Positions 1 to 8,747 of a stretch of DNA of 64,000 nt are shown here, piece after piece. The stretch is from JANQIV01 sp050117315 (lineage in GTDB: Bacteria > Bacteroidota > Ignavibacteria > Ignavibacteriales > Melioribacteraceae). The notes beneath the pieces were generated by a model that was not told the origin of the DNA, ran no database searches, and was given only the letters and a program-made list of their open reading frames with translations. Where the stretch lies: assembly GCA_050117315.1 (NCBI GenBank), contig JASFMY010000002.1:1-64000 (forward strand). The letters run 5' to 3'. The first letter of the stretch is position 1. Each line of letters begins with the position of its first letter. Made by a program: the position numbers and the translations under genes.

Positions 1-44
1 CTCGTTGACTCTATCTCTATCTCTGCAAAGCTGAGTTGCCTCAT
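1..44 (-). CDS. Start of a gene running off the left edge, possibly an IS5-like transposase
   Basis: Only 14 codons are inside the window, reading MRQLSFAEIEIEST, with an AAGGA-type ribosome site about 8 bases upstream of the ATG. The opening MRQLSFAE resembles the N-terminus of IS5/IS1182-type transposases, which often start MRQLTFAEAE. The adjacent permease fragment ends abruptly about 65 bases upstream, which an insertion here would explain. The stretch is too short for a firm call; it could be a chance reading frame. Confidence 0.3.
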   Translation of the reverse strand, partial: MRQLSFAEIEIEST

Positions 45-110
45 TATATGATCCTTTTTTTTGATCTCAACTTATTAATTTCTTTTCCCTTTTTCAGGGC
101 TTTTTTTTGG

Positions 111-353
111 TTATGCAAAGATTTCTATTTCTTTATCAACTTCTTCAATACCCGCATCGTTTTCGCTGGTTACTACTTGATAAATATTATCTAAGTTTTT
201 CAGTTGTCTGTTTACGCTTAATTCTTCCAAAATGTAGGATGAAAGAAGAATTGTAATTGCGAGACTCACAGCGAATCCGCCAATAGTAATTATTGTTGTT
301 GTTTTATTCTTTAGGTAATTTCTGAAAGTTGTTTTGATATAATTCTTAAACAT
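111..353 (-). pseudogene. N-terminal fragment of an array permease, truncated
   Basis: Eighty codons survive. The opening MFKNYIKTTFRNYLKNK and the following TM1 (about residues 20-42) match the starts of the full-length permeases, as does 'LSVNRQLKNLDNIYQVV', the usual ELSYDxFHxNxDxIYRV segment. It then ends in EIEIFA-stop with no periplasmic domain. A strong AAGGAG site lies 7 bases before the ATG, so a short peptide could still be made, but no transporter function is possible. Loss of the rest is probably linked to whatever was inserted at the left edge. Confidence 0.8.
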
Positions 354-423
354 GAATTCTCCTTTTATGAATACTTAAGATTAGAGTTCCTGCAAAATTA
401 GATATCTAAACATTTTGTCATTT

Positions 424-452
424 CGATACCGATAAACTACATCGGGATTTCG
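424..452 (-). repeat. Tail-associated palindrome behind the C-terminal fragment
   Basis: Imperfect palindrome ATACCGAT-N7-ATCGGGAT (426-448), directly after the stop codon of the permease fragment at 453-548, with the usual CGAA linker. It lies between two permease remnants, so the element has outlived the gene it was attached to. No clear fossil tail can be read beyond it, only a degenerate ATCGAAATGA. Confidence 0.75.
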
Positions 453-548
453 TCACTCATATCTGAATTGCTCAACAGGATTTTTAGCTGCCGCTTTTAT
501 TGCTTGAAAACCTACCGTGACTAAAGCAATCAGCAAAGCAATTCCGTC
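453..548 (-). pseudogene. C-terminal fragment of an array permease
   Basis: In-frame reading gives GIALLIALVTVGFQAIKAA followed by KNPVEQFRYE-stop, the last transmembrane segment and tail of the family. Similarity stops upstream of GIALL at about 548, about 60 bases before the hydrolase gene ends. Everything upstream of the last ~30 residues is gone. The fragment belongs to a different gene from the N-terminal piece at 111-353, because in the sense direction it lies upstream of it. The usual E-(S/A)-L-R is changed to EQFR. Confidence 0.8.
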
Positions 549-607
549 ATCCGCTCCCTTCCTCACCCCATTATCTTCAAGGAAACAACCTGGGAACTAT
601 GTTTAAG

Positions 608-3600
608 TTACTTAATTTTTTTTGACGTCATTTCTCTACCATTTTGATATATAACAGCACTCTCTACAACACCGTTTTCATTTTTATTAAATGTAAACTG
701 TATATCAATCAAATCAATAAAATATTCGGTTTCAGAAGTAGGGAACAATTGAAACGTGTTTCCATCCGGGCTCTTAACCATAAGCTTTCCTGAATCAAGG
801 AATAGATCTATGTTAAAACCGGACTGTATTTCATATTTCCCCGTTAATGCTTCTAATACTTCTTTATCAATTTCAGGTAAATTATCTATTACTGTTGTAA
901 TATCTGACAAAACTCTCTTACGGGGACACTTCTTTCTAAGTTCAGGGTCGCCTGTTTCCAGAAATTCATCATTAATTTGCCAGTTGTAACCGAAAATACC
1001 TCTTGCAACATAAAGTTTATCAGCCGAATACCCAAGCCGGCTATTCACTATGCAGCCGTCCTGTATAAAGAAATCAAGATCGTCGTTTCCCCTATTGTAA
1101 AAAAACATTCCCTCACCGGATGTCGCCCCGATTACGGTAACATATTGTTTAGTGTTAAGCGGATGAGGATACAACATCTGAACGCATACATCTTCGACTG
1201 TAAATGTTTTTCCCGATATTTCAATTTTGTTTGAAGAAATCTTTAAGGGAATTTTATTACTAAGTTTTTTAGTAATTAAATTTGCTTCTGCATCTCCATA
1301 GAGAATCAGCGAGTATTTTTTCATATCATTTTCACTTAATTCCGTATCCAGGAATACACGCGGTTCATACTTTTGATAATCTTTCCAGTAATTAATAAAC
1401 TCATCTGCTTTCATCAGGCATACCTTATTCATCAGTGTGTCTTTAGATGCCGTACCCACAACAACGGCAAACGGTGTTGCCGTTATGTGTGAAATCGGTC
1501 CTTCTATTATAGGATTCTTGTTTAGTTCAGCAGGTTTATAATTTTTATCAAACAGAGTTACTTTACCATCCTTTACTTCTACCTCCCTTATATCATTTAC
1601 ATTCCAAACGACAGTAACTTTTTCATCGGCGTTAATTAATTCTGCCGGGGGCGTAAGCTCAATTGCAAGTGCGTTTTCGGATGCAAGTCTAATAGTATTA
1701 TTAATTAGCACCTCGGCTTCCGCTTCAATAAATGCAAAAGGATTTTCTCTCTGCAATATTTTAACCCAATGTGATTTTGCTGAACTCAAATATGCTGATC
1801 TTACACGAACTTTTTCGGGTGATGAGTTTAACTCATGTTCCAACAACCAGGGGAACACATCATTTTGATATGGAATTCCTTCGTGGCCAAAACCGGGATA
1901 TTCATGATAACGTATATTATAACCCCATCTCTGAAGCATCTCAACAGCGTAGCGTGAAAAGTTTACGTCCACCGAAGCATCAATATCACCGTGTGTAACA
2001 AGAACAGGTGTTGTTAATAATGCATCTGCCTGCGCAAACGAACTGTTTCTTTCATACTCAAAACGTTCTTCTTCGCTGAGATTTGCCAATTGTTCTTCAT
2101 CCGGAAATCTATGGTAATCCCAGCCCCCATAAACCGGGGTAATTGCAGCAAATATATCGGGATGCCTTGTTCCAACGTACCATGTTCCGCCGCCGCCCAT
2201 CGATTCTCCTTTCAAATAAATACGGTCTTCATCAACATTAAACATTTCTTTAGCCAACTCAATACATTTAAGAACATCTTTTTCACCCATACCCTGGTAA
2301 CTTGTATTGCCTCTACCATGCGGCTCTATGTCAATTACAGGATATTTATCCAGCTGTTCATAATGTCTTACATCAATGGACCACCACTTAACATAAACAG
2401 GATTGGCACCATTATGGCCATGCAGGTTTACAACCAAAGGCCATTTTTTATCCGGATCATAATTCAAGGGAAGATAAGCACGGCAAAACTGAGGTGTGTT
2501 ATCGACTTCATCCTTATAAGCTAATCTTACGAATCCGTTTGCCCGAACATTGGTTTTACTAATTAATTCTTCGTATTCCATTAATGGTGAATAAAGCGAT
2601 TCTATCAAAGATGAATCAATATTTGATAAATCTTCTCCTACTCTGTCGTATATTAATTCCGAAAGCATAACATGAACTAATTCCTTAGGCGTTTCAGGAT
2701 TTTCAGGCACTTTTGAAATAAGTTCTTTTGCAGCCTGAACAGCATCTCCTTTATACCAGAATAAATATGCTGTAACGATTTCACCTTTGTTGTCGTTGCT
2801 TAAAAAACAGATATCATAAACTCCCTCATTCCAATCTTCCGTATCAAAAATTACTTCATCACAGCGTTTTACTGTTTTTTCCGAAACGACTTCACCTCCT
2901 GCAGCAACAGCTTTAACCGTTACATCAATTTTCTGAATTTCAGGATTAAGAGTTCGATCAGTTTTAATAATCAATTTATCCTTTTCTTCTGAGTCAACAA
3001 TTGAGGGAGATAACTGAAAATTATGAACAAGGGAAAACTTATCGGGCTCTATCAAACGCATCCAGAAACCCCAAGTCCAACCCCCATGAATTGATTTCAT
3101 TAGTATTGAATTCTCACCTTTAACCATGTCGACTTCAATCTGGTTATTTTCAGCGGAAGCATTGTTGGACTTATTTTCATAAACAAGTTTTCCGTTCACC
3201 CATATTTTATTACCCACATTGCTTCCGAATGACAGAACTACTTTACCGTCTGTCGGACGGATTATTTTTTTGTAAACATAGACTACCTTCATGTTAAAAT
3301 CTGTTCCCTTCAACACATCAAAAAAGTTCACATAATTATAAGGCGATTCGTACTTTTTCCATTCATAGGTTGTCCCGTCGGGAAGTTTATGAGTCATACC
3401 CGCAACAGGAGAGATGTTAGTTTCCCCTCCGTGTTCCTGAAGAAAATCCGTATCAAATCCTTGCCCGTCTTGATTAGGGAAACCGCCAAGCGTCAGCCAC
3501 TCTCTAAAAAAATCTTTTTGAGAAGTAGCCCACGGCATACGCATTTCATCTTTAAGCGATGGTTGAGCACTAACATTAATCCCGCAAATAGAAAGTATTG

Positions 3601-3640
3601 TAAAGAGAAGAACGCATGTTAAATCATAATGTTTTTTCAT
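608..3640 (-). CDS. Secreted alpha/beta-hydrolase (prolyl-oligopeptidase/esterase-like), multidomain
   Basis: A 1010-aa exported protein. A signal peptide ends near VSA|QP (residue 25). Residues about 30-300 look like beta-rich, lectin- or jelly-roll-like modules. Residues about 370-610 are an alpha/beta-hydrolase: oxyanion region 'VVNLHGHNGANP' (~403), nucleophile elbow GESMGGGG with Ser480, HGDIDASV with probable Asp554, and GFGHEG with His586, a complete Ser-Asp-His triad. The ~400-residue C-terminal part is not recognised. The substrate could be a peptide or an ester-linked polysaccharide group; the sequence does not decide. An AAGGA site sits about 10 bases before the ATG. It interrupts the permease array, with permease fragments on its downstream side and an intact permease upstream. 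Confidence 0.8.
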   Translation of the reverse strand: MKKHYDLTCVLLFTILSICGINVSAQPSLKDEMRMPWATSQKDFFREWLTLGGFPNQDGQGFDTDFLQEHGGETNISPVAGMTHKLPDGTTYEWKKYESPYNYVNFFDVLKGTDFNMKVVYVYKKIIRPTDGKVVLSFGSNVGNKIWVNGKLVYENKSNNASAENNQIEVDMVKGENSILMKSIHGGWTWGFWMRLIEPDKFSLVHNFQLSPSIVDSEEKDKLIIKTDRTLNPEIQKIDVTVKAVAAGGEVVSEKTVKRCDEVIFDTEDWNEGVYDICFLSNDNKGEIVTAYLFWYKGDAVQAAKELISKVPENPETPKELVHVMLSELIYDRVGEDLSNIDSSLIESLYSPLMEYEELISKTNVRANGFVRLAYKDEVDNTPQFCRAYLPLNYDPDKKWPLVVNLHGHNGANPVYVKWWSIDVRHYEQLDKYPVIDIEPHGRGNTSYQGMGEKDVLKCIELAKEMFNVDEDRIYLKGESMGGGGTWYVGTRHPDIFAAITPVYGGWDYHRFPDEEQLANLSEEERFEYERNSSFAQADALLTTPVLVTHGDIDASVDVNFSRYAVEMLQRWGYNIRYHEYPGFGHEGIPYQNDVFPWLLEHELNSSPEKVRVRSAYLSSAKSHWVKILQRENPFAFIEAEAEVLINNTIRLASENALAIELTPPAELINADEKVTVVWNVNDIREVEVKDGKVTLFDKNYKPAELNKNPIIEGPISHITATPFAVVVGTASKDTLMNKVCLMKADEFINYWKDYQKYEPRVFLDTELSENDMKKYSLILYGDAEANLITKKLSNKIPLKISSNKIEISGKTFTVEDVCVQMLYPHPLNTKQYVTVIGATSGEGMFFYNRGNDDLDFFIQDGCIVNSRLGYSADKLYVARGIFGYNWQINDEFLETGDPELRKKCPRKRVLSDITTVIDNLPEIDKEVLEALTGKYEIQSGFNIDLFLDSGKLMVKSPDGNTFQLFPTSETEYFIDLIDIQFTFNKNENGVVESAVIYQNGREMTSKKIK

Positions 3641-3708
3641 GTCGATTATTCCTTTTATTTAATTAATACCTCTCTTTCCCAAATAATTATCTTAATGAAC
3701 CAGTTTTT

Positions 3709-3759
3709 TTCATATCGCAGACTCTTAATTCCGCAAAGCGGGATCTGTGCATGAAAGTA
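3709..3759 (-). repeat. Tail module: stop palindrome, ATTCCGC/GCGGGAT hairpin and fossil tail
   Basis: Behind the stop of the 3760-6117 permease. The stop lies inside the inverted repeat GCATGAA...TTCATGC (3749-3769). The hairpin ATTCCGC-AAA-GCGGGAT is at 3728-3744. Beyond it a fossil tail reads I-K-S-L-R-Y-E-K; its stop codon has been lost. Confidence 0.8.
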
Positions 3760-6117
3760 TCATTCATGCTTTAATGCTTCAACAGGATTTGCAGTTGCTG
3801 CTTTGATTGCCTGGAAACTAACGGTTGCAAATGCAATCAACAAAGCAATTCCGCCTGAAAGAATAAACATCCACAAGCTTATATCAATTCTATATGCAAA
3901 ATCTTCAAGCCATTTGTTCATAAAATAATATGTAACCGGATATGCTATTATATTTGCGATACAGACAAGTATCAGAAATTCTCCTGAAACTAATTTTACT
4001 ATATTGGGGATTGACGCTCCAAGTACTTTGCGTATTCCTATTTCCTTAGTTCTTTTTTGAGCCGAAAAAGCCGAAAGCCCGAATAAACCAAGAGACGCGG
4101 TAATGATTGCAAGTATTGTCAGGTATTGGGCAAGTTTTTCCATCTTCACTTCTTTGCTATAAAGTTTATTTATATTGTCATCAACAAATGTAAATTCGAA
4201 AGGCCAGTCCGGGAAAGTTTCTTCCCATTTACTTTTTAATATGTTTATTCTTTCAATGACATTACCGGGTGATATTCTAGCAAGAATATTCCCGCCTTTG
4301 TAATCTAATACTATAACCACAGGTTCTATTTTCTCATGAAGTGTCCAATAATTAAAATCTTCCACAACACCTATCACTTTCTTTTTTTGGTCAAAATGAT
4401 TCACCTCTTCACCTATAATATTTTTTAACCCGACAGCTTTTATCGCAGCTTCATTAAATATCAAACTTTCTTTTTCATTTGAACCAAATTCTCTTGAAAA
4501 ACTTCTGCCCTGTTTCACTTTTAATCCAAGAGTCTCAATGAAATCATAATCAACATACATAACGTGGGTCCATAATTTCTTTTCTTCACCATTTACAAAA
4601 AACTTAATCACATGTGTAGTTCCCAGGCGATGCGGTGGTATACCTCCGGCCAAGGCCATATTGATAACTTCCTTGTTTTTTAAAACATCGTTTCTATAAA
4701 CATCAAATTTACTCCTAAGCTCCCACGGAATATCAATTGAAACCAGGTTAGCTTTATTAAAACCTAAGTTTTTATTTTTCATAAAATTGATTTGCAAGGA
4801 GCCAATACTTACACTAACAATAAATGTAACAGCAATTGTGTACTGAACAACAATTAGTATCTTTCTTAGCATTATTTTTTTTGATATTGGATTAGCAGAC
4901 CCCTTAAGTATTTTGGTGGGATTAAAAGAAGAAAGAAAAACAGCGGGGTAACTACCGGAAATCAAACCGAGTATAAACCCAAGCATAATTATACTTATCA
5001 TGAGGTTTATATTTTTAAAGACTTCCAATTTTAATTCTTTTCCCATTAGGGAATTGAATTCCGGTAAAAATAATTCAACTAGAAATAATGATAGTAACAC
5101 AGCTGAAAGACATGTTAAAATTGATTCGCCAAGAAATTGTTTGATCAACTGGTTTCGTCTAGCACCTATAACTTTTCTCACTCCTATTTCATTCATCCTG
5201 TTTGAATAAAGCGAAGTGGTAAGGTTCATATAATTAATAGAGGCAAGAATAAGAATAAAAACAGCTATTATTGAGAAGATATAAAGTTCTTTTATATCTC
5301 CTTGCTTGCCAAGGTGATTGAATTTTATGTCTGACGAGTGAAGATAGATATCACTAAGCCGCTGTAATTTAAGACTTTTAGCTATCGTTGCGTCTTTCCT
5401 TATATATTTTTCCAGGAAGGCAGGAAGTTTACCGGCGAAAGTTTCTACCGAATAATTCTTCGGGAAGAGAATGTAAGTGAAGAACATATTAGGATTCCAA
5501 CTTTTCATCCAGTCTTTAATGTAATCAGATTTAGCAGACAAAAAATCAAATTGTACATGAGAATTCTCAGGTATGTTTTCCATAACTCCTGTTACAACTA
5601 GAAGATCTTCATTCTCGAATAAAAGAGTTTTACCCATCGGATCTTCAGTCCCGAAATATTTCTTCGTTATATCTTTAGTTATAACAACAGACTTTGGATT
5701 TTTAAGCGCCGTATTAGGATCGCCTTTAATCAAATGAAATGAAAATACTTTAAAAAAATTGGGATCTGTGTAGCAGAAACCCTCTTCAGTAAAAGTATTC
5801 TCTTTGTAATTGATAACGCAGCTATTTTTTTTTCTTGTTTGAAGAACCTCTATTTCCGGGAAGTCGGTTTTTAATGCTTCGCATAACGGCAGGGGAGTAA
5901 CGCCTTCTAATTCATTCCCCTCACCTACTTCTCTAATTACTTTATAAATTCTGTCGGAGTTTGAATGAAATCTATCATAACTCACTTCATCTCGGACAAA
6001 TAAAAATACAAGCAAACAAACAGCTATCCCAATGGCTAAACCGGTAATATTTATAAAGGAGTACAGTTTATGCCTAATAATATTCCTGATTGCTATCATC
6101 AAATAATTTTTGAACAT
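3760..6117 (-). CDS. Orphan two-domain FtsX/MacB-like permease
   Basis: 785 aa with eight predicted TMs: ~20-41, 278-297, 333-352, 372-396, 421-441, 667-688, 713-735 and 746-770. Two MacB-type periplasmic domains lie at ~45-275 and ~445-660. The first carries KYFGTEDPMGK and NIPENSHVQFDF; the second carries the usual IGVVEDFNYWTLHEKIEP. The first cytoplasmic motif is MNEIGVRKVIGA (308-319), with N where most copies have K. The second, KEIGIRKVLGAS (691-702), is canonical. Substrate unknown; related MacB/Lol proteins move lipoproteins, peptides or macrolides using an ATPase, absent here. AAGGAG lies 6 bases before the ATG. The tail ends KHE rather than RYE. Confidence 0.9.
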   Translation of the reverse strand: MFKNYLMIAIRNIIRHKLYSFINITGLAIGIAVCLLVFLFVRDEVSYDRFHSNSDRIYKVIREVGEGNELEGVTPLPLCEALKTDFPEIEVLQTRKKNSCVINYKENTFTEEGFCYTDPNFFKVFSFHLIKGDPNTALKNPKSVVITKDITKKYFGTEDPMGKTLLFENEDLLVVTGVMENIPENSHVQFDFLSAKSDYIKDWMKSWNPNMFFTYILFPKNYSVETFAGKLPAFLEKYIRKDATIAKSLKLQRLSDIYLHSSDIKFNHLGKQGDIKELYIFSIIAVFILILASINYMNLTTSLYSNRMNEIGVRKVIGARRNQLIKQFLGESILTCLSAVLLSLFLVELFLPEFNSLMGKELKLEVFKNINLMISIIMLGFILGLISGSYPAVFLSSFNPTKILKGSANPISKKIMLRKILIVVQYTIAVTFIVSVSIGSLQINFMKNKNLGFNKANLVSIDIPWELRSKFDVYRNDVLKNKEVINMALAGGIPPHRLGTTHVIKFFVNGEEKKLWTHVMYVDYDFIETLGLKVKQGRSFSREFGSNEKESLIFNEAAIKAVGLKNIIGEEVNHFDQKKKVIGVVEDFNYWTLHEKIEPVVIVLDYKGGNILARISPGNVIERINILKSKWEETFPDWPFEFTFVDDNINKLYSKEVKMEKLAQYLTILAIITASLGLFGLSAFSAQKRTKEIGIRKVLGASIPNIVKLVSGEFLILVCIANIIAYPVTYYFMNKWLEDFAYRIDISLWMFILSGGIALLIAFATVSFQAIKAATANPVEALKHE

Positions 6118-6151
6118 GACAACTCCTTAAATGTTATGCTTTGTGAGTATA

Positions 6152-6217
6152 TTATTTATACCTTAATCCCGAGATAAAACTTCGGGATGCTGACAACGCA
6201 AAGATATCTGGATTTCT
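6152..6217 (-). repeat. Tail module: hairpin and truncated fossil tail
   Basis: The palindrome ATCCCGAG...TTCGGGAT (6166-6188) lies 29 bases past the stop of the 6218-8617 permease. It is followed by a shortened fossil tail reading L-R-Y-K-stop (6152-6166). The same fossil with the same leader sequence recurs at 28379-28392, so these two intergenic regions share ancestry. Confidence 0.75.
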
Positions 6218-8617
6218 TCATTCATATTTGAGTGCCTTAATTGGATTTTCAGTAGCTGCTTTAATTACCTGAGTTCCGACAGTAAGCAGTGCCGGTATCA
6301 AGGCCAATATTCCAGCTAAAACAAATACCCACCAGCTAATTTCTATATGATAAGCAAAATTTTCCAACCACCGATTCAGTACATATTGAACAAACGGGAA
6401 TGATACTATTACTGCAACTAAAATTATAAAAACGTATTGACGAATGAATATCAGTATTAAAGATATTAAAGACGCTCCTAATACTTTGCGTATACCTACT
6501 TCTTTAATTCTGTTATTTACCATTGAAGCCACTAAACCCAGAAGGCCAAGACATGCAAGGATTATAGCCAGAAAGGAAAACGCTACTATTAGATTCGACA
6601 GTTGTTCTTCTTTGCCGTAAAGTTGGTTCAAACGTTCATCCATAAAATTTATTTCTATTGGAATGCCCGGAGCTACTTGCTGCCAATTATCTTTTATGGC
6701 AGCAATTTTTTCTGATATGTTTCCCGGAGTAACACGAATATACATGTTCTCAATTGCGAGAAAAGGAATAACTAAGGCAACCGGCGAAATATCATGATGA
6801 AGCGACAGGAAATTAAAATCCCTAACAACGCCAATTACTGTTCGCGGACCGTTAGGCGAAAAGAACCATACTTTTTTACCTATCGGGTTTTCTAGCCCTA
6901 GATGTTCCACTGCTTTTTCATTAATAATTATTGCATTTTGCTCATCGCCGGAGTATTCTTTCGAAAATGTTCTTCCCTCTTTTAACGTGATTCCCATTGT
7001 TTTCAAAAAATCATAGCCTACCCAATTGCCTGTTATCTGTTTAGCCTCGGACTGATCTTGTCCGTCAACGGTTATTTGGTTTGTCGGCCAGGGATCGCCC
7101 ATCAATCGCCCGCTGTTGCTTACACTTATAATATTACTGTTTTGTAAAAGTATATTCTTGAATCTATCATAATACCGATTCATGTCTTCGGGAAGAAGCT
7201 TAAGTACCAAAATATTTTCTTTGTTAAATCCAAGTTCTTGTTCCCGCAAATAATTAATCTGCTTGGTAATCACCAATGTTGAAACGATCAGTCCGATGGA
7301 GATACAAAATTGAAAAACGATGAGCGAGTTCCTAAGATTTGAGCCGTTCCTCTTGCCCAACCTAATTCTGCCTTTAAGTGCCGTAACTGTTTTAATACTC
7401 GATAAAAAAATCGCCGGATATAATCCGGTAAACATTCCCAACAATATGGTTATGACCAATGAAACTGGTATTAAATACATGATTGTATCCAGACCGATAA
7501 CCGGGTTCAATCCAAGTATTCCTGCTAGATCCGAAAAAACAATAAAGACTACTAAATAAGCTATAACAAGACTGATTACCGAAAGAATAACGGATTCATA
7601 TAACATCTGGAAAACCAGTTTCCCTTTTTTAGCCCCCAAGACTTTCCTCAAACCTATTTCTTTACACCGGTTTGCTAAGGCGGCAGTTGTTAAATTAAAG
7701 AAATTAAAACCGGCAATAAGCAAAATTAGAAAAGCAATTATCCCAAAAGAATAAATGCTAAATTCGCTTCCGAACTTTAGCGGACTAGCTAGATCATCAA
7801 CCAAATTATTAGAACCCAGATAGATATTTTTTAAGGATTGAATTTGAGTTTTGTGTGGTATTTGACCCGGGTATGTATTATCTGCAATAAGCTTATCAAT
7901 CTTGTTTTGAACATCAACGGGATCGGCACCTTCTACTAGTTTAACATAAGTAATAAATCCCAGCCATCTCCAGCTATGTAAATCTGCAACTACTCCCGGC
8001 GGGACTTGGTATGTTGGAAAGGATATAAGAAAATCAAATTGTATATGAGAATTAGCGGGTATAGGATTTAGAATACCTGTAACCTTAAGAGGAAGCTCAT
8101 TGTTCATTACGATGTTTTCCCCTATGGCATCCGATTCACCAAAATATTTTTGAGCCATCTCCTGGGTAATAACAATCGAGTTAGGCATATCAAGCGCCGT
8201 TAAGGGATCACCTGATTTCAGTCCGAAACTAAAAATATCAAGAAAGACCGAGTCGGCATAAAAACCTTTTCTTTCATAAAATGTATTGTCATCTTTACTT
8301 AGTGATATTCGGTTTACATATCTCAATCTGGAGGACCTTTCTATTTCTGGGATAACTCTCCTAACTCCGGGGGCTAAAGCGGGAGGAGTATTTAACATAT
8401 GAACAGATTCTCCGGCAGAACTAAAATAGTCGGAATTAATTCTGTAGATATTCTTGTAGTCGGTATGAAATTCATCATAGGAAAGTTCATTGCCGAGGAA
8501 ATAAAATATCAGCAGACAACTGGCTAGTCCTATTGATAAACCGCCAATGTTTATAAGAGAATAGGATTTGTTTCTTCTTAAATAACGGATAGAAGTTATT
8601 ACATAATTTTTAAACAT
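6218..8617 (-). CDS. Orphan two-domain FtsX/MacB-like permease, divergent copy
   Basis: 799 aa from the ATG at 8617 (MFKNYVITSIRYL), chosen over an in-frame ATG 27 bases upstream because GAGG lies about 6 bases before it and the N-terminus then matches its paralogues. The first motif is canonical, KEIGLRKVLGAKK (~310), as is the second, KEVGIRKVLGAS (~705). The last three TMs diverge from the rest of the array: the helix after the second motif reads LIFIRQYVFIILVAVIVSFP and the tail is ENPIKALKYE. The second periplasmic domain carries NEKAVEHLGLENPIGKKV and VVRDFNFLSLHHDISP. It lies 130 bases downstream of the preceding permease and is probably co-transcribed with it. Confidence 0.9.
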   Translation of the reverse strand: MFKNYVITSIRYLRRNKSYSLINIGGLSIGLASCLLIFYFLGNELSYDEFHTDYKNIYRINSDYFSSAGESVHMLNTPPALAPGVRRVIPEIERSSRLRYVNRISLSKDDNTFYERKGFYADSVFLDIFSFGLKSGDPLTALDMPNSIVITQEMAQKYFGESDAIGENIVMNNELPLKVTGILNPIPANSHIQFDFLISFPTYQVPPGVVADLHSWRWLGFITYVKLVEGADPVDVQNKIDKLIADNTYPGQIPHKTQIQSLKNIYLGSNNLVDDLASPLKFGSEFSIYSFGIIAFLILLIAGFNFFNLTTAALANRCKEIGLRKVLGAKKGKLVFQMLYESVILSVISLVIAYLVVFIVFSDLAGILGLNPVIGLDTIMYLIPVSLVITILLGMFTGLYPAIFLSSIKTVTALKGRIRLGKRNGSNLRNSLIVFQFCISIGLIVSTLVITKQINYLREQELGFNKENILVLKLLPEDMNRYYDRFKNILLQNSNIISVSNSGRLMGDPWPTNQITVDGQDQSEAKQITGNWVGYDFLKTMGITLKEGRTFSKEYSGDEQNAIIINEKAVEHLGLENPIGKKVWFFSPNGPRTVIGVVRDFNFLSLHHDISPVALVIPFLAIENMYIRVTPGNISEKIAAIKDNWQQVAPGIPIEINFMDERLNQLYGKEEQLSNLIVAFSFLAIILACLGLLGLVASMVNNRIKEVGIRKVLGASLISLILIFIRQYVFIILVAVIVSFPFVQYVLNRWLENFAYHIEISWWVFVLAGILALIPALLTVGTQVIKAATENPIKALKYE

Positions 8618-8692
8618 AAATACCTCGTCTAATATTGAAACCATTTATGTCGTTAATTTTCATTAACAATACCAAGTTTAACATTACTTTTT

Positions 8693-8747
8693 TCATTTCG
8701 TAAAGCTTCTATCCCGATAAACAGAATCGGGATTTCGGTCTTCGTTA
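8693..8747 (-). repeat. Tail module with perfect stop palindrome and fossil EALRNE tail
   Basis: The stop of the 8748-11153 permease sits at the tip of a perfect 9-bp inverted repeat, CTTCGTTAT-GAATA-ATAACGAAG in sense (8740-8762). Next come ATCCCGAT-N7-ATCGGGAT (8711-8733) and a fossil tail I-E-A-L-R-N-E (8693-8710). The second arm of the stop palindrome copies this gene's own L-R-Y codons. Confidence 0.85.

Noticed and set aside
2090..2524. Plus-strand open frame of 144 codons inside the hydrolase gene
   Set aside because: It has no family resemblance and no ribosome site, and the opposite strand carries a clear conserved protein.
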